Shown: positions 57,447 to 64,000 of the stretch, piece by piece
Layout of the letters: each line of letters starts with the position of its first letter
Position numbering within the stretch: position 1 is the stretch's first letter
Position numbers and translations under genes: made by a program
Assembly: GCA_938075455.1 (NCBI GenBank)
Contig: CALJHN010000010.1
Coordinates: 97,868-161,867, forward strand
Direction of reading: 5' to 3'
Source: an uncultured Flavobacteriales bacterium
GTDB taxonomy: Bacteria > Bacteroidota > Bacteroidia > Flavobacteriales_D > Parvicellaceae
DNA length: 64,000 bases
Notes under the pieces: model-generated
Database searches by the model: none
Told to the model about the DNA's origin: nothing
Seen by the model: only the letters and a program-made list of their open reading frames with translations

Positions 57447-59155
57447 TTTTTTAAATTTAAAGGCGGGTACGAATACCCTAGCTTAAAAACATCGAATGCT
57501 GCAAAGTTAATACTTTTATTACCGTTACTAGTTGCGTATATTCCTAAATGAGTTCCAGTATATCCTTTGGAAAGTAATATGTCGCTATTGGTAGTGTCAA
57601 ATAATTCCCAAAGATCGTTGGACTGGTATCGGAAATAATACTGGTAAGTATAGTCCTTGGATATCACTTTAAGTTCTATATAGTTTTTATATTTTTTGCC
57701 CATTACCAAGTCTTTTTTAATAATGGGGTTTTTCTTTTTGTCATTAATTACTAGCTGAAGTACATTTTCTTTGTCTTCTCTTTTTACATCAAAAAGCAGG
57801 TAGTTGTCGTCTTTTTGTATAAGGCAAAGACCCGCTTCTTCCCCCTCTAAAGTTGGGTTAAATCTCATAGTGGTAGAAACCTCAAAATTGGTTTCTTTTT
57901 GTTTTACACCTGTAAAGTTATAGGCTGTTCTCTCTTGTATGATTGGTTCTTTACAGTACATGGTAAGATAGCCGGAGTTGGAAGTTAAGTCATAGCTGTT
58001 GTCAAGTGGAACTCTTCTATGGGTCCAATCTTTGGATAAGTAGTTTTCTTGAAACTCGTATTCGCTTTGTGTTGGAAAATAGTCAGAATCTTGAATGGGA
58101 AGAAAGTAAGAATAATTTTTTTCTATTTTACCAGATGATGGACTGCAAACGGGCCAATTGTATTTTATTTCTTTCCACCAATAGGGTTCTTTCTCCCATT
58201 TTACAGGAAGTATTAAGGTTTCTCTTCCCATGTTAGAAGCTCTGTTTTCTTCGTTTCTTATTCCGAGACAAACCATTCTCCAGTCTCCGTTAGGGAGTTC
58301 AACCATGTCTGCATGGCCCGTGCTATTGATCCAATAATCGTAACTAAGATGGCGTGAAGAAAGTATGGGATTTCTATCATTGGCATCGTAAGGGCCAGTG
58401 ATATTTTTACTGGCTGCAATCATTACCGCGTGGTTAAATCCTGTTCCACCTTCGGCAATTAATAAATAATACCAGCCATCCTTTTTATAAATATGTGGTC
58501 CTTCTGCCCAGGTTCCTTGACAGGCACCTCTCCATAAAAAATGTCTTTCACCTACAAGTTGAAAGTTAGTGGAGTCCAGTTCTTGAATCCAAATTTCTCC
58601 TTCGCCAGAAAAATTAGGATTTTCTGGAGAGTGTGTTCCAGTAAAATAAATTTTTCCATCGTCGTCAAAGAAAATATCGGGATCTATTCCTGGTGCTCCT
58701 TTCACAATTATTGGGTTGGACCAGGGCCCTTTAGGATTTGAAGCTGTAATAATAAAGTTAATCATCTGAGCAGGCTCGTCTTTTGTGGGCTGATAAACAT
58801 TGGTAGTTATAATATAAAATTTCCCATTGTGGAAGCGAATAGTAGGGGCGTGAATTCCTCCGTTAGACTGTACATCTACCAAATTCATTCTGCCTGTACA
58901 TTGTTCCTTTCGGTGCAGTCCATGGCTTATTAAAGTCCAGTTGGCCAAGTCCTTGCTATGGTGAATGGGGAGCCCTGGAAAGTATTCAAATGAGGAGTTG
59001 ACTATATAATAATCTTCTCCCACTCTACAAATCGAAGGATCTGGGTAACCCCCTTTTATAATAGGATTGGAAAACATAGGAATTTGCGCAATAGCTTGGG
59101 AAAATAATAAGCCCAATAGCAGTCCTAGAAATAGTATTTTAAATTTGGATTTCAT
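57443..59155 (-). CDS. Secreted GH43-family glycosidase (beta-xylosidase / arabinofuranosidase-like)
   Basis: This 570-residue protein has a signal peptide (ILFLGLLLGLLFSQAIAQ). The five-bladed GH43 propeller carries the expected triad: base Asp39 in GGYPDPSICR, Asp158 in GIDPDIFF, and acid Glu218 in GTWAEGPHIY. A C-terminal beta-sandwich (about residues 380-565) follows, as in the two-domain xylosidases (FFLPIQD-type linker, then jelly roll). It probably releases xylose or arabinose from plant or algal polymers. No SusC/SusD pair or regulator is adjacent. It is the first gene of a four-gene minus-strand operon. Confidence 0.88.
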   Translation of the reverse strand: MKSKFKILFLGLLLGLLFSQAIAQIPMFSNPIIKGGYPDPSICRVGEDYYIVNSSFEYFPGLPIHHSKDLANWTLISHGLHRKEQCTGRMNLVDVQSNGGIHAPTIRFHNGKFYIITTNVYQPTKDEPAQMINFIITASNPKGPWSNPIIVKGAPGIDPDIFFDDDGKIYFTGTHSPENPNFSGEGEIWIQELDSTNFQLVGERHFLWRGACQGTWAEGPHIYKKDGWYYLLIAEGGTGFNHAVMIAASKNITGPYDANDRNPILSSRHLSYDYWINSTGHADMVELPNGDWRMVCLGIRNEENRASNMGRETLILPVKWEKEPYWWKEIKYNWPVCSPSSGKIEKNYSYFLPIQDSDYFPTQSEYEFQENYLSKDWTHRRVPLDNSYDLTSNSGYLTMYCKEPIIQERTAYNFTGVKQKETNFEVSTTMRFNPTLEGEEAGLCLIQKDDNYLLFDVKREDKENVLQLVINDKKKNPIIKKDLVMGKKYKNYIELKVISKDYTYQYYFRYQSNDLWELFDTTNSDILLSKGYTGTHLGIYATSNGNKSINFAAFDVFKLGYSYPPLNLKK

Positions 59156-59738
59156 TTAAAGCATTAAATTTAACTAATTCTTTTGGGTTTATAATTAGAA
59201 GTAGAATTCAATATTTACTATTAATTATTTTTGGCTTTACCAAGCTGCACAAGAAATTGATTGGAATATATAAATTCCATTTTTTTAATTATATATATTT
59301 ATTGCTAAGTAGCTTCGGATTCATATAAAAATTCAAAGACTGTATAAATAGCAAAATATTAATTTAAATCTAGTTTGTTATTATGTTTTTTGAGTAGCTA
59401 TTTTGTTTGTATTAACAGATTTACAATTGACAAGAATGCGTGGTTTTATTTTTTTTAAAAAAATATCAATTCCACTTTTTTAGCCATTATAATCAATAAA
59501 TTTTAGTGGTATTAAATAATTAAATAAAGTTGCTATTTCTATCCAATTAAATACTATTTCACTAAACCATTTCTAAGTCTAATTTTAAAATAATTGTCCT
59601 AAATTTCATGCATTTTATCATTAAAACAACTGTTTTGGTCAATATTTAAGCAAATAACACCTAAAAATGGTAACATATTTTTTCTGTTGTAGTATATTTA
59701 TAGACTGATGAAAATTATAAAATTTCTATATACAGACT
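59156..59738. other. 583-base A/T-rich intergenic region between divergent genes
   Basis: No gene or RNA is recognised here. The stretch separates the minus-strand GH43 operon from the plus-strand giant gene. It has no exact TAnnTTTG box on either strand; the nearest is TATATTTA at 59693-59700. It contains an inverted repeat at 59262-59279 and a short TTGG-N5-CCAA at 59231-59243. A 12-codon open frame starts at 59708 and ends at 59746, overlapping the start of the giant gene. Confidence 0.6.
59262..59279. promoter_or_regulatory. Inverted repeat upstream of the GH43 operon
   Basis: TGGAAT-ATATAA-ATTCCA is a perfect 6-6-6 inverted repeat, 107 bases upstream of the GH43 start. It may be an operator for a sugar-responsive regulator. 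No regulator gene is nearby. Confidence 0.3.
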
Positions 59739-62700
59739 TTGAGTAGATTTATAAGTTACATATTACCATTTATTTTACTCATATTAGGGATAAAAGTTTT
59801 TTCTCAGCCCTCGTTAGCTATAGGTGACTCACATGAAGGTGGTATTGTTTTTTATTTGGATGAAAATGGTGGTGGATTAGTAGCTGCTCCTTTAGATCAG
59901 TCAAGTGGAGCAGAATGGGGTTGCCAAGGAACTACTATTAGTGGTGCAGATGGAGCTGGTGTTGGAGATGGAGCTCAAAACACGATAGATATTAAGGCAG
60001 GTTGTTCAAGTTCTGGTACCGCTGCTGAAATTTGTGATAATCTAACACTTGGTGGATATAGCGATTGGTTTTTGCCCTCAAAAGATGAATTAAATAAAAT
60101 ATATGAAAATCTTCACAACCAAGGAATTGGTGGTTTCGTAAATAGTAGCTACTGGAGTTCCACAGAGCATGATAATGTTAATGCCGCTTGTCAACGTTTC
60201 GATAATGGCAACCAACCCACCAACTCCAAAAGTCACTCCTTTCATGTAAGGGCTGTTCGAACTTTTATACAAAAAACCTACGTTCCAGACGATAATTTCG
60301 AGGCTTATTTAGAAGCAAACTTGATGGGTGATGGAATAGCTAATAACAATTATGTAACTACAGCCAATATTATTGGGGTAACAAATTTAGATTTATCCAA
60401 TAATTCAAACGGTTTAAATATTTCTAACTTAACTGGAATTGAGGATTTCTCTGCCTTAACTGCTTTGAATAGTAATTATAATCAAATAACGAGGCTAGAT
60501 ATCACTCAAAATACTGTTTTAACTCGTTTATGGTGTAATAATAACCAATTGACATCATTAAACGTGAGAAATGGGAATAATATTAATTTTACAAATTTTG
60601 ATGCTACTGGAAATTCTAACCTAAACTGTGTTTCTGTTGATGATGCTACTTGGGCTACTGCTAATTGGACTTATATTGACTCGCATACTAGTTTTAGTAA
60701 TGATTGCGGAGGTGGATTTGAAGACTTTACCAATTCAAATGCTATAAATAGTTTTACTGATGGAAGTTTCGTCGGGAATTCTTCAATAACATGGACCTAT
60801 AAACAATCAAGTGATGGCCGTGGCGATGCTAATAATTCTGGAATTTCTCTTCCAGCATTGACCTTAAATTACGGAGATCCTAATAGTCCACGAAAGATTA
60901 CTTCTTCGACAATTTCTGGTGGTTTAGGTGATTTCTCAGTTAAGTTGTACAAAGGAAAACAATCCTCAGGAAATAGACAAGTAGAATTATTTGTTAATGG
61001 AGTTTCAAAAGGAACATCAACTATTTTTGATGATTACAACGAACATATATTTACAGTTTCAGGTATAAATATTTCGGGTGACATAGTTATAGAAATTTCA
61101 AATATTTACAAACCAATTATTATTGATGATATTTCTTGGACAGGATATACATTAAATGCTAATTTTTTTGCAGATACCACTACTATTTGTCAGGGAAATA
61201 CTATTTCCTTTACAGATGCTAGTGTGGGCAATCCAACTTCTTGGAACTGGGATTTTGGAGATGGAACTACTTCTACTTTACAAAATCCAACGCATACTTA
61301 CACCAATTCCGGAAATTATGCAGTTAGCCTTTCTGTAATTGCTTTTGGAAATACTGATACTGAAACAAAAACAAGCTATATTACAGTAAATTCAGAATTA
61401 GATTGGGCAAACTTACAACACCCTGCAAGCGGCTCCATTTCATGTAATGAAACTTTTGATATATATGGTCAAGTTTACGAACCAGGACTGACAAATGCAG
61501 ACCCAAATGCACCTGGGGCAGGTTTGATTGTGGAATATGGTTATAGCAACTCTAACTCAGATCCATCAACTTGGACTAATTGGTCTGCAGCAACATACCA
61601 TTCTGACAACGTTAATAACGATGAATTTAAAGGTACTCTTTCTGGTTTGTCTTCAGGAACTTATTATTACACCTTTAGATATAAATATGGAGCATGTGAC
61701 TATGTTTATGGAGGTTACAATGGTGGTTTTTGGGATGGTAATAGTAATGTAAATGGCGTACTTACAGTAAATCCAGAATTAAATTGGGCAAATTTACAAC
61801 ACCCTGCAAGTGGCTCTATTTCATGTAATGAAACTTTTGATATATTTGGTCAGGTTTATGAACCAGGAGTGACGAATGCAGATCCAAATGCAGCTGGGCA
61901 AGGTTTAGTTGTAGAATATGGTTATAGCACCTCTAACTCAGATCCATCAAATTGGACTAATTGGTTTGCTGCAACATACCATTCCGACAACGGTGATAAC
62001 GATGAATTTAAAGGTACTCTTTCTGGTTTGTCATTAGGAACTTATTATTACACCTTTAGATATAAATATGGAGCATGTGACTATGTTTATGGAGGATACA
62101 ATGGTGGTTTTTGGGATAATAATAGTAACGTAAGCGGCGTGCTTACAGTAAATCCAGAAGATGCATCATTTGCTTATTCTTCAAATTCTTTCTGTAAAGA
62201 ACCTTCGCCATATATATATAGAGAAAGTTTTATTGGTTCTACTCACACTGGAAATCTTTCTGAAGTTGGATGGTCTAGTACAAGTGGTGCTTATAAATTA
62301 TTTAAAATTGACGAATGGGGAGATAATACTTCATCTCAAGACGGTGATAACTGGCGATCAGGGAAACATGTGGATGGAGAGTCTACTATTATATCAATCT
62401 CAACCAATGAATTCCCAATCTTAAATAGTAACAGAAATGGTCTACACTTTTATGTTGATTATGCTGCAAACAATAATAGAGGGTTTCAATGGATTGTAAA
62501 AATTAATGGGACTTTCTATTATTCAGATTTTTATGGAACTAACCAGTATGGATCAATGTCATCTGAAAGATATGTAAACTCTTGGGAAAATAATATTTAC
62601 ATTGATGTTCAGTCTTCAAATTGGAATGGAGGAACTCTTCCTGCAGGAGATATTTCAGAATTTGGAATAAGACTCAACAATAATGATAATGCCAACGCCT

Positions 62701-64000
62701 TTGCAATTGATAACTTTAGGATAAGTAGCCAAGCTATAAACTTTTCAAATTCTCAAACTTACTTACCCTCTCAAATCGCTACTAGTGGTGGTGCTTTTTC
62801 GTCTTCAAGCTCTAATTTGATTTTAAATTCATCTACTGGAAAAATATATTTAGATTATTCATTACCTGGAACTTACACAGTTTCCTATGCAACAAATGGA
62901 ACTTGCTCAAATACCACTACACAAAATATTACAGTTGGTCAAAAAGTTAGTGTAAGTATAGACTCAACAGTTTGCAATAGTATTAATTGGGGAGGGAACT
63001 TAATAACAACATCAGGAACATATCAAAATACCATTGTAAAATCGGATGGATGTGATAGTACTATAACTTTAAATTTAACAGTTAATTCTACTCCCAACGT
63101 CTATGCCGGTGCTGATCTCGCTGTTTGTGACGGAGAATCTTTTACTCTAAATGGAGCTGGTGCTATAACTTATGTTTGGGATAATGGGGTTACCAATGGT
63201 GTTGCTTTTACTCCTAACTTTAATACTGGAAATGTTTCTTTACCATGGGGACCAACTTCGGTTAATCAATATACAGAAAATATTACCATAGATCCCTCTC
63301 AGTTAGTTACCATAAACATCAATCATTGTGATGTTCATAACTCTGGTTATGCATATATTAAATACACTTACAACGACGGAACAATAGATGAGTTCAGGTT
63401 TTATGGCAATGGAGGAATAAGGTTATGGAGTCCTACTACTTCCTCATTTAGTACTACTAATTATACAGTTGGAATTCATTCAACTAATTTTATGAATATT
63501 GCCAATACCACTAAACAATATTATATAGAATGTACATCTGTAAGTGGAGTAAATTCATGGGAATTTAAAAATTTAAGTACTGGATTAATTGATGTGGAGC
63601 TTTATGAAAACTCAAATTGGGGAGGGTTAAAAAATACCACAATTAGTGAGAGTAATTCAATAGGATATACCGTAAGTGGAACAGATGCTAATGGTTGTAC
63701 CGCTACAGATGATGTATTAGTAACGGTTAATGCCCTGCCTATTGTAGATGCTGGAATAGATCAAACCGTATGTCGTGGAACTAGTGTAACATTGATTGGA
63801 TCTGGAGCACTAACTTATTCTTGGGATAACGGAGTTACTGATGGTGCTTCTTTCATCCTAACTGCATCTGCTACTTATAATGTAACTGGAACGGATGCTA
63901 ATGGATGTACTGCTACAGATGATGTAACGGTAACTGTTAATGATCTCCCTTTTGTAGATGCTGGATCAGACCAAGTCGTTTGTAATGGAACTAGTGTAAC
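59739..64000 (+). CDS. Giant secreted modular protein with DUF1566, LRR-like, PKD and Ig-like repeats (runs off right edge)
   Basis: One frame is open from a TTG at 59739 to the window end, over 1420 codons with no stop. It is bounded upstream by TAA at 59718. The TTG start gives a signal peptide (SRFISYILPFILLILGIKVF, then SQP). In order: a DUF1566/Lcl-type domain (about 59817-60270, with FLPSKDELNKIY and SSYWSSTE); an LRR-like segment (to about 60710, TNLDLSNNSNGLNISNLTGI); a beta domain (to about 61150); a PKD domain (NWDFGDGTTS near 61250); two tandem 127-residue repeats (61395-62156); unique beta-rich sequence; and Ig-like repeats from about 63090 with TGTDANGCTATDDVTVTVN. It is a likely type IX cargo adhesin, though the sorting domain is outside the window. 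Confidence 0.85.
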   Translation, partial: MSRFISYILPFILLILGIKVFSQPSLAIGDSHEGGIVFYLDENGGGLVAAPLDQSSGAEWGCQGTTISGADGAGVGDGAQNTIDIKAGCSSSGTAAEICDNLTLGGYSDWFLPSKDELNKIYENLHNQGIGGFVNSSYWSSTEHDNVNAACQRFDNGNQPTNSKSHSFHVRAVRTFIQKTYVPDDNFEAYLEANLMGDGIANNNYVTTANIIGVTNLDLSNNSNGLNISNLTGIEDFSALTALNSNYNQITRLDITQNTVLTRLWCNNNQLTSLNVRNGNNINFTNFDATGNSNLNCVSVDDATWATANWTYIDSHTSFSNDCGGGFEDFTNSNAINSFTDGSFVGNSSITWTYKQSSDGRGDANNSGISLPALTLNYGDPNSPRKITSSTISGGLGDFSVKLYKGKQSSGNRQVELFVNGVSKGTSTIFDDYNEHIFTVSGINISGDIVIEISNIYKPIIIDDISWTGYTLNANFFADTTTICQGNTISFTDASVGNPTSWNWDFGDGTTSTLQNPTHTYTNSGNYAVSLSVIAFGNTDTETKTSYITVNSELDWANLQHPASGSISCNETFDIYGQVYEPGLTNADPNAPGAGLIVEYGYSNSNSDPSTWTNWSAATYHSDNVNNDEFKGTLSGLSSGTYYYTFRYKYGACDYVYGGYNGGFWDGNSNVNGVLTVNPELNWANLQHPASGSISCNETFDIFGQVYEPGVTNADPNAAGQGLVVEYGYSTSNSDPSNWTNWFAATYHSDNGDNDEFKGTLSGLSLGTYYYTFRYKYGACDYVYGGYNGGFWDNNSNVSGVLTVNPEDASFAYSSNSFCKEPSPYIYRESFIGSTHTGNLSEVGWSSTSGAYKLFKIDEWGDNTSSQDGDNWRSGKHVDGESTIISISTNEFPILNSNRNGLHFYVDYAANNNRGFQWIVKINGTFYYSDFYGTNQYGSMSSERYVNSWENNIYIDVQSSNWNGGTLPAGDISEFGIRLNNNDNANAFAIDNFRISSQAINFSNSQTYLPSQIATSGGAFSSSSSNLILNSSTGKIYLDYSLPGTYTVSYATNGTCSNTTTQNITVGQKVSVSIDSTVCNSINWGGNLITTSGTYQNTIVKSDGCDSTITLNLTVNSTPNVYAGADLAVCDGESFTLNGAGAITYVWDNGVTNGVAFTPNFNTGNVSLPWGPTSVNQYTENITIDPSQLVTININHCDVHNSGYAYIKYTYNDGTIDEFRFYGNGGIRLWSPTTSSFSTTNYTVGIHSTNFMNIANTTKQYYIECTSVSGVNSWEFKNLSTGLIDVELYENSNWGGLKNTTISESNSIGYTVSGTDANGCTATDDVLVTVNALPIVDAGIDQTVCRGTSVTLIGSGALTYSWDNGVTDGASFILTASATYNVTGTDANGCTATDDVTVTVNDLPFVDAGSDQVVCNGTSV
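61395..62156 (+). repeat. Tandem duplication of a 381-base (127-residue) module
   Basis: Unit 1 is 61395-61775 and unit 2 is 61776-62156. By eye they differ at about 32 of 381 positions, many of them silent, with no length change. Each encodes a Cys-containing beta module starting ELxWANLQHPASGSISCNET and ending LTVNP. The similarity points to a fairly recent duplication under purifying selection. Confidence 0.92.
63090..64000 (+). repeat. Ig-like / PKD-type repeats in the giant protein
   Basis: Units begin with a VDAG-x-D-x-x-VC motif (AGADLAVCDG, VDAGIDQTVCRG, VDAGSDQVVCNG), continue with TYSWDNGVTDGASF, and end with GTDANGCTATDDV. The complete unit between about 63737 and 63955 is roughly 73 residues. 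The first unit is split by about 150 residues of unrelated sequence (63216-63665). The array continues past the window end. Confidence 0.85.

Overview
The window is a low-GC chromosomal segment from a member of the Bacteroidota, most likely a Flavobacteriales bacterium and probably free-living and marine. The evidence is the fused secDF gene, the type II glutamine synthetase, the porP-gldK-gldL-gldM-gldN block of the type IX secretion and gliding machinery, the near absence of Shine-Dalgarno sequences, and promoter elements of the Bacteroidota type (TTTG, about 19 bases, TAnnTTTG). I cannot assign a genus. Most genes are chromosomal housekeeping genes in a conserved order. There is no sign of a prophage, an insertion sequence, a CRISPR array or an integrated island.

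Layout: 1-1490 (minus) is the N-terminal part of a secreted FG-GAP/VCBS repeat protein that runs off the left edge. 1679-5049 holds secDF and a TatA-type gene. 5063-6073 (minus) is glutamine synthetase. 6314-8380 is a PorE-like TPR/propeller/OmpA protein. 8412-17035 is a tightly packed run: purM, prfA, pyrF, a PspC protein, a sugar-nucleotide-type reductase, an alanine/glycine:sodium symporter, a helix-hairpin-helix protein, apt and an acyl-CoA dehydrogenase. 17093-33826 is the translation and transcription block: rpsU, a Xer recombinase, hpf, four tRNAs, tuf, tRNA-Trp, secE, nusG, rplKAJL, rpoB, rpoC, a DUF3467 protein and a putative porin. 33865-35757 is acs, convergent with groL. 35810-42110 (minus) reads miaB, a sigma-54 activator, an LptE-like lipoprotein gene, a TPR-like protein, secG, then groS and groL. 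42295-52406 is topA, an arginase-fold protein with degenerate metal ligands, and porP-gldKLMN. 52457-54313 is an ABC-F ATPase. 54293-59155 (minus) is a four-gene operon of a GH43 glycosidase, a serine hydrolase lipoprotein, an aldehyde dehydrogenase and a MORN-type lipoprotein. 59739 to the right edge is one very large secreted modular protein that begins at TTG and has no stop in the window.

How the parts relate: secDF and secG serve the general secretory pathway. PorP, GldK, GldL, GldM and GldN form the core and motor of the type IX system, and the PorE-like protein would tie it to peptidoglycan. The two incomplete secreted proteins at the edges, and possibly the GH43 enzyme, are natural candidate cargo, but the C-terminal sorting domains that would prove it lie outside the window or are not visible. 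A recurring regulatory feature is that several genes (rpoB, xerC, the porin gene and the ABC-F gene) begin within 2 to 28 bases of a strong intrinsic terminator, so attenuation or promoters built into the terminators are likely. I did not find a clearly new multi-gene system. The most unusual items are the degenerate arginase-like protein beside the gld genes, the enlarged GldM, the Pro-to-Thr change in the rifampicin region of RpoB, the terminator and start-codon arrangements, and the modular giant protein.
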